Shown piece after piece: positions 8,194-17,039 of a stretch of DNA of 64,000 bases; positions within the stretch are counted from its first letter, which is position 1, and the number at the start of each line of letters is the position of its first letter. Both the position numbers and the translations under genes were made by a program. The notes below the pieces were generated by a model. That model was given only the letters and a program-made list of their open reading frames with translations, was not told where the DNA came from and searched no databases. The stretch is from Myxococcus virescens. Its GTDB lineage: Bacteria; Myxococcota; Myxococcia; Myxococcales; Myxococcaceae. The stretch spans positions 1 to 64,000 of the forward strand of contig NZ_FNAJ01000002.1 in the NCBI RefSeq assembly GCF_900101905.1, in the 5' to 3' direction.

Positions 8194-8883
8194 TCAGGCG
8201 CCGTGGAGCAGGTTCGGTGACAGGGTGACGTCTCTGACGGTGAGCCGTCGCTGTTCGTCATCCACTTCCAACTCCACCTGCACGCCGTCCACCGTCACCA
8301 GGAGCGAGGGGGGCGTCCCGGGGAGCGCCATCAACCAGGTGGAGGCCAGGGGGAGCTCCGTCCCCGTCAGCTCCGCGGCGCGCAGCAGGTGCAGGCGCAC
8401 CGCGTGGCTCAGGGCGCCTGGCAGGGTGCGCAGCGGGAGGGACACGTCCTCGGGCATGTGCAGTGCGTAGGGCTCGGCGGAGTCCCTCGCGGGAAGCTGA
8501 GGGAGCCCGCGAAGCTGGGCGCGCAGGGCCCCGTCCACGGCTTCGGGCGCGTGCGGCTTGCGCAGGTAGCCCACCACGCCGTCCAGCGGGGGCTCCTGGC
8601 CGCTCAGGCCGCCGGAGAACATCAGCACGCCCAGATGGCGCAGACGCGCGTTGGTCCGGAGCTGTCCGTAGAGTTCCCACCCATCCATTCGTGGCAGCAG
8701 CAGGTCCAGGAGGATGAGATCAGGGTGGCTCGCCCGGGGCCGCGTGCACAGCCAGTCCAGGGCTTCCTGGCCATCTGCGGCGTGGGAGACCTTCACCCCT
8801 TCCGCGTGAGCAACCACGGTCAGCCGCTCGCGCCAGGCGAGGTCATCCTCGACGAGAAGCAGGTGCTGGAGCGGCCGGGACAT
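8194..8883 (-). CDS. Response regulator with a C-terminal domain of unknown type
   Basis: A 229-residue protein. Residues about 5-120 are a receiver domain: acidic pair EDD near residues 12-14, phospho-acceptor D60 in LILLDLLLPRMDGWE, and the lysine of YLRKPHAP. Residues about 150-229 are an extra domain (LPLRTLPGALSHAVRLHLLRAAELTG, split here for brevity, then LLVTVDGVQVELEVDDEQRRL) that is not a DNA-binding helix-turn-helix I recognise; it reads as a PilZ-like or myxobacterial accessory domain of unknown function. I chose the ATG at 8881-8883 because the receiver begins immediately after it; an upstream in-frame ATG would add a low-complexity leader. It converges with the ternary operon, 4 bases away, and no kinase adjoins it. 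Confidence 0.8.
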   Translation of the reverse strand: MSRPLQHLLLVEDDLAWRERLTVVAHAEGVKVSHAADGQEALDWLCTRPRASHPDLILLDLLLPRMDGWELYGQLRTNARLRHLGVLMFSGGLSGQEPPLDGVVGYLRKPHAPEAVDGALRAQLRGLPQLPARDSAEPYALHMPEDVSLPLRTLPGALSHAVRLHLLRAAELTGTELPLASTWLMALPGTPPSLLVTVDGVQVELEVDDEQRRLTVRDVTLSPNLLHGA

Positions 8884-9137
8884 GGTGGAAGAAGAGGCGA
8901 GGGGGCTCGGATACCCCGGACCCGAGCGACGCGCCAGGGGCCAGCGCACTTCGCGTCCGATGCTCGACACCCTTGGGCTCCGGTGCTTCCCAGGGGCATG
9001 TAGGATGTGCTGGTACCTACCTGTTCAGTCTTCAGCGTGGATTCTAGCCAAAGAGGTTGGATGGCATCGCAGCTTGGCGCTACGACACCCCATCCGTGTT
9101 TCGCGTTCAGATTCGATTCCATAACGGGTGCCGGAAG

Positions 9138-9608
9138 ATGAAACAGGTTTTCAGCCTCGAAACGCCCAGGTCCGATCGGTTGCTTGAGTTGAAGCGTGGA
9201 CGCCTCCTTGCCCTGTGCCTGCTGTTGCCCGCATGTTCGCTCTTCCAGCGTCCGTATCGCCCTCCGCACGCGTCTGCTGAGGAAGCGGCGCGGGTGGAGT
9301 TTCCGCTCGACCTTCCGGCGGAGACGCGGACGACGCTCACAGGAGCGCAGGTGACGGCCATGCAGCTTGCGCTCGACGACTTCCTGCCCCTGGACGTGAA
9401 GCCCCACGACGGCGCGACCGACGTGGAGCACTGTCTCTACCGGCGTGAATCGTACGAAGTGATTGCATCCCCGGGCCCCGAAGGCGTGACATTCGTCCGT
9501 GTGACATTGCGCCCGGATGTCTGTGAAAAGCAGAACATCATCATGGACATGGAAGCGACCTACGCCATCGATGTCGAAGGGCGGCGTATCCTCGCGCGGC
9601 AGCGGTAA
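9138..9608 (+). CDS. Lipoprotein, paralogue of the one at 44074-44493
   Basis: A 156-residue secreted protein. A hydrophobic signal (RLLALCLLLPAC) ends in a lipobox-like LPAC, so it should be lipid-anchored. The mature part contains RPPHASAEEAARVEFP, YRRESYEVIASP, VTLRPDVCE and a C-terminal YAIDVEGRRILARQR. The gene at 44074-44493 on the other strand has the same segments in the same order, so the two are paralogues. An in-frame TTG at 9189 would give a shorter, more conventional signal peptide starting KRGRLL; I keep ATG 9138 because GGAAG lies just upstream. Function is unknown. Two cysteines outside the lipobox (in VEHCLYRR and PDVCEK) are conserved between the paralogues and may form a disulfide. 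Confidence 0.75.
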   Translation: MKQVFSLETPRSDRLLELKRGRLLALCLLLPACSLFQRPYRPPHASAEEAARVEFPLDLPAETRTTLTGAQVTAMQLALDDFLPLDVKPHDGATDVEHCLYRRESYEVIASPGPEGVTFVRVTLRPDVCEKQNIIMDMEATYAIDVEGRRILARQR

Positions 9609-9761
9609 TCTCGGCCCGGGCGGCGTCTTCACCGTCTTGGGTGTCTGGCACTCCACAGCGAAGTGAGGGGTGGTCCCCTCATGGGGCTGGAAGCCGACGT
9701 CAAATATGCACTTCAGGTACAGCTTGTCGTCATCGCCACGGCTCGTCAGTGTGAAACGACC

Positions 9762-10040
9762 ATGGCCCTTCGACTTCAGCTCGCTCCCCGGGCACTCCGG
9801 ACCCTGGCAGGATGTTCGACTCCGGTGCGAGAGAAGCTCCAATGTGAGCTGGGCGCTCTCGCCGCGGGCCTTCCGCTCGACGGGCCTTTGGTGTCGGACC
9901 AGGGTGGGTTGGTGGTGCTCGACTCGGGTTTTCGCGTCCGCTACCAGCTCGACCTGGGGCGCGGCTTGTTACGGCTGACACACGTGGCCGCGCCCTCCTT
10001 GCCGCGGCCCTGGCCCGACGTGCCACCCGTCGACCCATGA
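9762..10040 (+). CDS. Small protein resembling the RelE/ParE toxin fold
   Basis: A 92-residue protein starting at ATG 9762. The order is a helix pair (APRALRTLAGCSTPVREKLQCELGAL, read in parts), then strands GGLVVLDSGFRVRYQLDLG and LLRLTHVAA. This helix-helix-beta-beta pattern, with a central LDSGFRVRYQLD and a terminal hydrophobic strand, is what RelE/ParE family proteins show. No antitoxin gene lies on either side: the upstream neighbour is a lipoprotein and the downstream one a convergent kinase. It may be an orphan member retained in another role. The frame stays open upstream of 9762, but codon positions there look noncoding. Fold recognition is by eye and moderate at best. Confidence 0.5.
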   Translation: MALRLQLAPRALRTLAGCSTPVREKLQCELGALAAGLPLDGPLVSDQGGLVVLDSGFRVRYQLDLGRGLLRLTHVAAPSLPRPWPDVPPVDP

Positions 10041-10052
10041 GCGGTGTGCACG

Positions 10053-12353
10053 TCACGCCTCGCGCGGGTCGTTCCGGGGCAGGCGGACGATGGCGCAGGT
10101 GCCGCCGCCCTCGCGGGCCGCTAGGTGGATGCTGCCGCCATGGCGGGTGATGATTTCACGGCTCAAATACAATCCCACGCCCAGGCCCTCCACGCGGCTG
10201 ATGGTGGACAGCGTGCTGCCGCGCAGCGCCCGGCTGAAGAGCTCCTCGCCCCCGCGCGGCCCCAGGCCCACGCCCCGGTCCTTCACCTCCAGCAGCGCGT
10301 CACCGTCCTCCCGCCGGAGCACCACCTCCACCGGTCCGCCCTCCGGGCTGTAGCGGATGGCGTTGTCCACCAGGTTGTAGACGACCTGCTCCAGCCGGGG
10401 CTCGTCCCACCAACCGTCCACGCGCTCCAGGCTCAGCTCCAGTTGGTGTTGGGGCGCGGACGCCGCGCGCCGCTCCGACACCCGCCGCACCAGCGCGGAC
10501 AGCTCCAGGGGGACCTGCGCCAGTGACAGCCGGCCGCTGGCCAGCTCGGACACATCCAGCAGTTGGTTGACCAGCCGCGCCAGCCGGTCCACCTGCCGGT
10601 CCATGAGGACCAGGTCCTGCTGGCGCACGGTGTCCGGACGCAGCCGCTGCAAGCGCAGCTTGAGGGTGGCCAGGGGCGTCTTCAGCTCATGGCTGGCGAT
10701 GGAGAAGAAGGCCGCCTTGGCCTGGCTGACGCGCTCCACTTCCTCCAGGTGCCGCTGGAGCCGGGCCGCCATCTCGTCGAAGGCCAGGCCCAGCTTCTCC
10801 ACCTCGATGGCGCCTGCGCGGTGGAGCGTTCCGAAGGCGCGCACGTCGCGTTCGCCCGCGGCCATGCGGCCGGCGGCCTGGGACACGGCTTCCACGGGCC
10901 TGGAGAGCATGCGCGTCAGCAGGCGGGTGATGGGAATGGCCAGCACCAGCGTCAGTGCCAGCGTGGCCAGCAGCGCGCTGTAGGTGCCGATGACGCTGAA
11001 GTCCATGTCGCGCATCGGATGCTCGACCAGGACGCGCCAACCCGGTTGGAACAGCGGCGCGGTGGCCAGGTGCCGCGCCTCCAGGGTCCGCCGCAGCGGG
11101 GGGGCCTGGGGCTCCGTGTCGTAGGTGCGGGTGCCCGTGGCGGGCAGCGTCGATAGCAGCTCCCCCAACGCGGTGCCCTTCAGGGACCGTGGCTCCGGCC
11201 CGGGCGTGGCGCCGGTGTCAAAGGCCACGTTGCCGTCCGGGTCCACCAGCAGCGCGCGCTGACCCGGAGCCAGACGCTCCTGCGCCACCGCTCGCATCCG
11301 AGGCAGGTTGATGGCCACCAACGTGAAGCCTTCGAAGCGCTGCTGCCGCAGCAACGGCGAGACGGCGACCATGACGGGACCCGTCACCGAGCCCCGGCCC
11401 GCGAACACGCCACTCACCACGGGCTCGCGCTTGCCGCGGACGTCCCGGAAGTAGGAGCGGTCGGCGAAGTTGGAGCCCGCCATCGGCTGGGCCTCCACGC
11501 CCAGCGGCGGCCAGATGGCCACCAGGTTGCCGTCGCTGTCCCCGATGCCGAAGTTGAGCGCGAACGCGGAGTGATACACCCAGTCGCGCAGCAGATTCTC
11601 CAACTGCGGCTGGGGTGGACGCTCCCCTTCGCGCTCCCACCAATTCATGACGAGGCTCGCCAGCAAGGCGGTCTGGGATTGGGCGGTGGACAGCTCCGCG
11701 TCCACCGTCTCCGCCAGCAGGTGGGCGGTGGAGAGGCCCTGGTCGTCCATGCGCCGCCGCTCGGCGGCATAGCGGGCCCGGCCCTCCAGTGTTCCCACCA
11801 TCAGCAACGGCAGCACCAGCGCCAGCAGCAGCGCCGAGCCCACCGCCGACGACAAGGTGAAGGTGCGCAGCGTGGGCGTCAGCAGGGGCCACAGCCGCGC
11901 GCGCGCCATGGGCGTCATCAGCACCACCTGCGTCAGCAGCGCCGGCACCAGGCTGTTGAGCGCCTGCTTGAGGGCAATGGCGAGCGTGCTCGTCGCCGTG
12001 ACGTCCACGCCCACGTGATTGCCGACGATGATGAGGTAGGGGATGCCTCCCAGCCAGAAGAGCCCGTCCGCCTGAAGGGGCCAGTAGCGCCGGGTCAGCG
12101 CGCCCAGGGCGACTCCTTCCATCATCGAGACCAGCATGCCCCAGGGGTGGCCCCACATCTGGACGGTGACGGACGTGGCGATGCCGGCCGCGAGCCCCGC
12201 ACACCAGGGCCCCAGCAGCGGGGCCGCGGGGATGATGAGGAAGAAGCCCAGCAGGATGTCGATGCCTGGGACGAGCTCCACGGGAAATCGGTTGAGCGCA
12301 TGGCCCAACAGCCCCACCACCAGCGCCCAGGCAAACCGTGCGCGCCCGCTCAT
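10053..12353 (-). CDS. Membrane sensor histidine kinase with extracytoplasmic Cache-like domain
   Basis: A 766-residue kinase. About six N-terminal hydrophobic segments (residues 1-185) resemble an integral MASE/7TM-type sensor region, an uncommon addition. Residues about 190-450 form a periplasmic dCache-like domain (FALNFGIGDSDGNLVAIWPP, SNFADRSYFRDV, FTLVAINLPRMRAV). One more membrane helix follows near 455-480, then a HAMP linker. The H-box is SHELKTPLATLKL with the phospho-histidine near residue 555, then the N-box NLVDNAIRYSPEGG and G-boxes DRGVGLG and GLGVGLYLSREI. It would sense an external ligand and pass phosphate to an unlinked regulator, since none adjoins it. It is divergent from the kinase at 12416, with 62 bases between the starts. 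Confidence 0.9.
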   Translation of the reverse strand: MSGRARFAWALVVGLLGHALNRFPVELVPGIDILLGFFLIIPAAPLLGPWCAGLAAGIATSVTVQMWGHPWGMLVSMMEGVALGALTRRYWPLQADGLFWLGGIPYLIIVGNHVGVDVTATSTLAIALKQALNSLVPALLTQVVLMTPMARARLWPLLTPTLRTFTLSSAVGSALLLALVLPLLMVGTLEGRARYAAERRRMDDQGLSTAHLLAETVDAELSTAQSQTALLASLVMNWWEREGERPPQPQLENLLRDWVYHSAFALNFGIGDSDGNLVAIWPPLGVEAQPMAGSNFADRSYFRDVRGKREPVVSGVFAGRGSVTGPVMVAVSPLLRQQRFEGFTLVAINLPRMRAVAQERLAPGQRALLVDPDGNVAFDTGATPGPEPRSLKGTALGELLSTLPATGTRTYDTEPQAPPLRRTLEARHLATAPLFQPGWRVLVEHPMRDMDFSVIGTYSALLATLALTLVLAIPITRLLTRMLSRPVEAVSQAAGRMAAGERDVRAFGTLHRAGAIEVEKLGLAFDEMAARLQRHLEEVERVSQAKAAFFSIASHELKTPLATLKLRLQRLRPDTVRQQDLVLMDRQVDRLARLVNQLLDVSELASGRLSLAQVPLELSALVRRVSERRAASAPQHQLELSLERVDGWWDEPRLEQVVYNLVDNAIRYSPEGGPVEVVLRREDGDALLEVKDRGVGLGPRGGEELFSRALRGSTLSTISRVEGLGVGLYLSREIITRHGGSIHLAAREGGGTCAIVRLPRNDPREA

Positions 12354-12415
12354 GTCGAAGGGACCCTAACAGCGCCGCCCCTGGCGACCTCCAGCGCTCT
12401 TTTCAAGGAGTGTCC

Positions 12416-14980
12416 GTGACACGCACTCCGGACGTGCGAGGTGGCTGCATGCTTTCGGACATTTCCGCTGCCGGGCACTCGGAGCGCTTTGCTGTTGTCG
12501 TCGGCCGCGCTGACGCCTACATCCACGAGATTGTGCCCATCCTCCTGGCCGAGTTCCTTCTACAGCAGCGGGAATCCATCATGTCCGCGTGGGAGGTGGA
12601 GGTGCGCCGCATCCCTGCGGCGCAGGCGCTGCCAAGGCTCGCGCTGCGAGATGGGTTGCCCCGGCTGCTGGAGGTCGTCGCCTCGCTGATGCAGCGCAGC
12701 TCGCCCGGCGGCGTGGGGGATGGCCTGGGGGATATTCCGGACCGGCATGCCATCGAGCGGCTGGGGGAAGGCTTCGACCTGCGGCAGGTGGTGACGGAGT
12801 ACCGGCTGCTGCGCGCGTGCGTGCTGCGCCTGTGGACGTCCCGGGAGAACGCCACCCACCGCCCGGAGGCGGAGCTCGTCTTCCATGAGGCCATGGATGA
12901 GGCGGTGGCGGCCTCCGTCAGTCGCTACTCGCTGGCGCGCGAGCGCACGTTGCAGGCGCTGGACCGCATCAGCACCGCGGCCCTGGGCAGCGCCGACGCC
13001 GCGGAGCTGTTGCCGGCCCTCCTCCAGGTCCTGCGGGAGACCGTGGCCGTGGTGGACGTGGCGGCCGTCCTGCTGCTGGAAGAGGGCGTCCTGCGGGTGG
13101 AGAGCGTGGTGGGCACGGGGATGGCCGTGGGGGACGTGGTGCGCATGGGGGAGGGCTTCACGGGCACCATCGCGGCCACGCGAAAGCCGCTGCTGGTGCG
13201 CGCGGCGCGCACCGACAGCCGGGTGAGCGAGCCGTCCTTGCGCGATGCGGACCTGTCCGCGTTGTTCGGTGTGCCGTTGCTCTTGGGAGGGCAGCTGATG
13301 GGCGTGGTGCTGATGGGCAGCCGCGCCACCCATGAACTGTCGGAAGAGGACCAGTTCCTCTTCCGGGCCATGGCGGCGCGCACCACCGCGCTGCTGTTGC
13401 AGGCCCAGGCGCATGCCCGCGAGCGCGAGGCGCGCGCCGTGGCGGAGGCGTCCCTGGAGCGCCTCCGGGAGAGTGAAGCGGGCCTGCGGCGGTGGGCGCA
13501 GGTCTTCAAGCGGCTGGGCGTGGGCGTGGCGGTGGTGGACGCGACCGAGGAGCGGCTGCGCGAGGTGAACCCCGCCTTCGCTCGCATGCATGGCTACTCG
13601 CCGGAGGAGCTGACGGGACGGCGGCTGGAGGACACCTATGCGCCGGAAGCGCGCGGCGTGTTGCCTCGGCACGTCGCGGCGGCGAACTCCAAGCCGTCGC
13701 ACGAATATGAATCCCTGCACATGCGAAAGGATGGCACCCGCTTCCCCGCCTTCACGCACGTCACGGCTTTCAAGGATGAGTCCGGCCGCGTGGAGCAGCG
13801 GGTGGCCACCGTGGTGGACATCACCCAGCGCCGCGCCATGGAGATGGACCGGCAGCGGCTGCTGGGCGCCATCGAGGCCGAGCGCGCGCGGCTGGCGTCG
13901 GTGCTGGACCAGATGCCTGCGGGCGTGTTCATCGCGGACGCACCGTCCGGCCGGTTGGTGATGGCCAGCCGGCAGGTGGAGGTCATCACCGGCAGGCCCT
14001 TCCATCCCTCCACGTCGATGCAGGACTACATGGCGGACAATGGCGTCTCGCTGCACCCGGACGGGCGGCCCTACGCCGTGGAGGAACTGCCGCTGACGCG
14101 CAGCCTGCGCCACGGCGAGGTGGTGCAGGGCGAGGAGATGCTCATCCCCCGCGAGGATGGTCAGAACATCGCCGTGCTGCTCTCCAGCGCGCCCATCCTG
14201 GACCGGGAGGGCACCATCGTCGCGGCGGTGGCCACCATGGTGGATGTCTCCGAACGGCGGCGCGCCCAGGAGGCCTCGTTGCAGGCGGCCCGCTTCGGCG
14301 AGCGGCTCATCGCCATTGTCAGCCATGACCTGCGCAACCCGCTCAATGCCATTCAGCTGTCCGCGACGCAGTTGTTGCACAGCGAGGCGCTTCCGGAGCG
14401 CGAGCGCCGGCTGGTGACGCGCATCGCCCGCTCCGGCGACCGGATGAAGCGCATGATTTCAGAGCTGCTCGACTTCACGCGCGGGCGGTTGGGCGGCGGC
14501 ATTCCCATCCAACGCACGGCCGGTGATTTGCGGGCCGTGGTCCGGCTGGGGGTGGATGAGTTGGAGGCGGCCTGGCCCGAGCGCAAGCTGGCGTTCCGGG
14601 TGGAGCCGGGCCGCTACGAAGGGGAGTGGGACGGGGACCGGCTGCTCCAGGTGGTCAGCAACCTGGGGGGCAACGCGCTCCAATACAGCCCCGCGGACGC
14701 GCCCGTGTCCTTCAAGTTGTATGACGATGGCGACTTCGTGGTGCTGGAAGTCCAGAACCCCGGCGAGCCCATCTCCCCGGAGATGCTCCCCCGGCTCTTC
14801 GACCCGTTCCGGCGCGGCGCCATGGCGGGCGGCGGCGGAGGGAGCAGCGGTGGGCTGGGGCTGGGGCTCTACATCGTCGAGCAGGTGGTGAAGGGCCACG
14901 GCGGACGTATCGAGGTGACCTCCACCGCCCAGGCGGGCACCACCGTCCGGGTGACGCTGCCCCGCCAGCCGATGGAATGA
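12416..14980 (+). CDS. Soluble sensor histidine kinase: RsbRD-like, GAF, PAS, PAS, HisKA, HATPase
   Basis: An 854-residue cytoplasmic kinase. The GTG start at 12416 is preceded by AAGGAG at 12405-12410 with 5-base spacing, which decides it over the ATG at 12449. An all-helical N-terminal domain (about residues 30-185; FLLQQRESIMSAWEVEV, GFDLRQVVTEYRLLRACVL) matches the RsbRD-type sensor module. A GAF domain follows (about 195-335), then two PAS domains (about 375-490, FARMHGYSPEELTGRRLED; and 505-625). The H-box SHDLRNPLNAI has its histidine near 637; the ATP lid is GLGLGLYIVEQVV. A response regulator is convergent 5 bases downstream and could be its partner. The same DLRNPL-type H-box recurs in kinases at 22006 and 24743. 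Confidence 0.9.
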   Translation: MTRTPDVRGGCMLSDISAAGHSERFAVVVGRADAYIHEIVPILLAEFLLQQRESIMSAWEVEVRRIPAAQALPRLALRDGLPRLLEVVASLMQRSSPGGVGDGLGDIPDRHAIERLGEGFDLRQVVTEYRLLRACVLRLWTSRENATHRPEAELVFHEAMDEAVAASVSRYSLARERTLQALDRISTAALGSADAAELLPALLQVLRETVAVVDVAAVLLLEEGVLRVESVVGTGMAVGDVVRMGEGFTGTIAATRKPLLVRAARTDSRVSEPSLRDADLSALFGVPLLLGGQLMGVVLMGSRATHELSEEDQFLFRAMAARTTALLLQAQAHAREREARAVAEASLERLRESEAGLRRWAQVFKRLGVGVAVVDATEERLREVNPAFARMHGYSPEELTGRRLEDTYAPEARGVLPRHVAAANSKPSHEYESLHMRKDGTRFPAFTHVTAFKDESGRVEQRVATVVDITQRRAMEMDRQRLLGAIEAERARLASVLDQMPAGVFIADAPSGRLVMASRQVEVITGRPFHPSTSMQDYMADNGVSLHPDGRPYAVEELPLTRSLRHGEVVQGEEMLIPREDGQNIAVLLSSAPILDREGTIVAAVATMVDVSERRRAQEASLQAARFGERLIAIVSHDLRNPLNAIQLSATQLLHSEALPERERRLVTRIARSGDRMKRMISELLDFTRGRLGGGIPIQRTAGDLRAVVRLGVDELEAAWPERKLAFRVEPGRYEGEWDGDRLLQVVSNLGGNALQYSPADAPVSFKLYDDGDFVVLEVQNPGEPISPEMLPRLFDPFRRGAMAGGGGGSSGGLGLGLYIVEQVVKGHGGRIEVTSTAQAGTTVRVTLPRQPME

Positions 14981-14985
14981 CGCGC

Positions 14986-15354
14986 TCAACTGGGGCTCAC
15001 CACCCGCTCCAGGGTGGCGCGCAACTCGAATAAATCCACGGGCTTGGGCACCGTGGCCCGGATGCCCTCCGGCAGGGGTTGGGAGCTTCCCGCCCCGGAG
15101 ACCACCACCACCGGCAGGGTGCTCAGCCGCGCGTCCTCGCGCACGTGGCGCATCAGCTCCCAGCCACTCATCACCGGCATCATCAGGTCCAGGAGGACGG
15201 CAGCCGGCAGGGGCGGGCGGCTCAGGCGCTCCCAGGCGGACAGCCCGTTGCCCGCCGTCTCCACGGTGAATCCCTCCAGGGTGAGGAACTCCTCCAACAG
15301 CTCCCGGCTGTCGGCGTGGTCTTCCACGAGGAGGACGAGGTTGGGCGTGGACAT
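14986..15354 (-). CDS. Single-domain response regulator
   Basis: A 122-residue CheY-like receiver and nothing else. The acidic pair is ED at residues 11-12, the phospho-acceptor D56 in AVLLDLMMPVMSGWEL, the conserved Ser/Thr position lies in VVVVSGAG, and the lysine in ATVPKPVD. Without an output domain it must act by protein contact or as a phosphorelay intermediate. It faces the kinase at 12416-14980 tail to tail with 5 bases between, suggesting a functional pairing even though the genes are not co-transcribed. I see no terminator between them. Confidence 0.88.
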   Translation of the reverse strand: MSTPNLVLLVEDHADSRELLEEFLTLEGFTVETAGNGLSAWERLSRPPLPAAVLLDLMMPVMSGWELMRHVREDARLSTLPVVVVSGAGSSQPLPEGIRATVPKPVDLFELRATLERVVSPS

Positions 15355-15797
15355 GAGGCCGTAGCCTTGTACTGAAGTCCAATGTCCGCCAGGGCCCCAG
15401 GGCGATGCGTCCGCCCGTGGACGTCTCGGATGTCCACCGCGACACGATGCGGGGGTTGGCCGTGATGTCTGTTTTTCCGTGGATGTGTCTGGGTTGACTC
15501 ATGGGGCCGTGGATACATGGCGCCTGTCTTGGGGGTGTGTATGCATCGTCGATAATGACACCCAGGGGTGTCAGGCATGAATCGCCTCCTGTCTGGATTA
15601 TCAAGAGTCGAGGTGAGGTGTCGTCCATTACCCCGGTGGGAGCGCGGACTTCATACAGGCTGGTGAAAATAATTGCTTCTGCGTACACTGGGAGTCCGTG
15701 GTATCCGGGGAAATGAATCGACATAAAAGCGTTGCCTCGTTGAGAGGCATTTCCCCCCTGCAGAGCAGGCGTGCTCCCGGCATGCCAGGAACCAGAC
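15355..15797. other. Intergenic region between a divergent regulator and a lipoprotein gene
   Basis: 443 bases without a supported gene. The right half (about 15560-15730) is distinctly less GC-rich than its surroundings, with runs such as GAAAATAATTGCTTC, as expected of promoter DNA serving the lipoprotein at 15798 and the response regulator at 15354. I could not place a -35/-10 pair with confidence and see no strong hairpin. Confidence 0.5.
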
Positions 15798-16952
15798 ATG
15801 ACACGGAATCATGGCGTCTCGACGTTGACGGCGTTGTTTCTTCTGGCGGGCTGTGAGGGCACGCTCCCCGAGCAGAGCCCGGCAAACATCGACATGGAGG
15901 TCCAGCGTCAGGAGGCGAAGGAGACCGGGCTGGACCTGAGCGTGGTGGACCTGTCCGCCTCGTGCGCGGCGACGGCGCTGACGCTCTCCGCGGCCATCAA
16001 GAACGAGCGGCCCACGGGCATCGGGAACTCCACCGCGGCGGTGTACGCGGGGACGCCGGGCGCTGGCGGCGTGCGGCTGGGCACCATCAGCGTCCCCTGG
16101 CTGGTGGGGGGTGAGCGCTTCCCCTTCTCGCTGTCGTACACGGTGCCGGAGGGCACCACGAAGGTGGTGGTCGTCGCGGACGAGGACGGCACCTATCCGG
16201 AGGACGACGAGGACAACAACTTCGCCTCCATCGATTTCGAGATGCCCTGTGCCACCAACCAGCAGCCGGTGGCCAGCTGCCAGAGCGTCACCGTCCCCGC
16301 GGACGCGGCCTGTCAGGGCAGCGCCAGCATCGACAACGGCTCGTTCGATCCAGACGGCTTCCCGGGGCCGTTCTCCGTGGAGCAATCGCCCGCGGGCCCC
16401 TATGGGCTGGGCACCACGAGCGCGCAGCTCCGGGTCTCCGACGGCGCGGCCACCAGCACGTGCTCGGCGAACGTGACCGTCGTGGACGTCAGCGCCCCCA
16501 CGCCGGGCGCCAACCGCGGCCTGGTCATCCAGCCGGTCCTGGGGTCCGACTACGTGCTGGTGCCCCTGTCTGACTGCGCGATGCCGGCCGTCGACAACTG
16601 CGGCGGCGAGCTCGACCTGGATGCGTCGGCCCGCATCATCCGCGTGACCTCCGACGAGTCCAACGACGCGCTGTCCCTGCTCCGGCTGCTGGCGTGTGAC
16701 GACATCAAGCTGACCCCGGACCGCAAGTCCGCGATGGTTCGCGCCGAGGCGGCCCTGCTGGGCAACGGCCGGGTCTACAACTTCACGTACTCCGTGCAGG
16801 ACGCGTCCGGCAACAGCGCCATCGGCACCTGCAACGTGAAGGTTCCCGCGCTGCTGGCCAACCCCGCCATCGATTCGGGCGTCGTGTACTGCCAGGGCGA
16901 CAACTGCCCCTCCGGTTCGCGCTTCCCCGGGCTGCTCTGCTCGCTGCTGTAG
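15798..16952 (+). CDS. Secreted lipoprotein with CARDB/Ig-like beta domains
   Basis: A 384-residue protein. The signal peptide ends in the lipobox LAGC with the cysteine at residue 19, so it is an envelope lipoprotein. Residues about 45-155 resemble a CARDB-type domain (LDLSVVDLSASCAATALTLS, IKNERPTGIGNSTAAVYAG, PEDDEDNNFASIDF). Two further cysteine-containing beta-rich segments follow: a PKD-like one (VPADAACQGSASIDNGSFDP) and a C-terminal one (YSVQDASGNSAIGTCNVKVP). The many cysteines suggest disulfide-stabilised surface domains. ATG 15798 is chosen because the signal peptide begins there. It is monocistronic and ends at a hairpin. A role in adhesion or matrix binding is plausible from the domain type but not demonstrated. 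Confidence 0.8.
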   Translation: MTRNHGVSTLTALFLLAGCEGTLPEQSPANIDMEVQRQEAKETGLDLSVVDLSASCAATALTLSAAIKNERPTGIGNSTAAVYAGTPGAGGVRLGTISVPWLVGGERFPFSLSYTVPEGTTKVVVVADEDGTYPEDDEDNNFASIDFEMPCATNQQPVASCQSVTVPADAACQGSASIDNGSFDPDGFPGPFSVEQSPAGPYGLGTTSAQLRVSDGAATSTCSANVTVVDVSAPTPGANRGLVIQPVLGSDYVLVPLSDCAMPAVDNCGGELDLDASARIIRVTSDESNDALSLLRLLACDDIKLTPDRKSAMVRAEAALLGNGRVYNFTYSVQDASGNSAIGTCNVKVPALLANPAIDSGVVYCQGDNCPSGSRFPGLLCSLL

Positions 16953-16960
16953 TCGAAGCG

Positions 16961-16990
16961 CCGCCCCGTCCCTTTGAAGTGGGGCGGGGC
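16961..16990. terminator. Hairpin between convergent genes
   Basis: CCGCCCC at 16961-16967 pairs perfectly with GGGGCGG at 16981-16987 around a 13-base loop, and CTTTCC follows on the plus strand. It sits between the stop codons of the convergent genes at 15798-16952 and 17040-17681. It lacks a long T tract, so it is a candidate only. Confidence 0.45.
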
Positions 16991-17039
16991 CTTTCCTCCG
17001 CCGGGGCCCGGAGCACTGGGCCGCCGGCGTTGTTGCGCG

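Noticed and set aside
9643-9660. TGGCAC resembling the -24 element of a sigma-54 promoter
   Set aside because: The second element TTGC is not at the required spacing.
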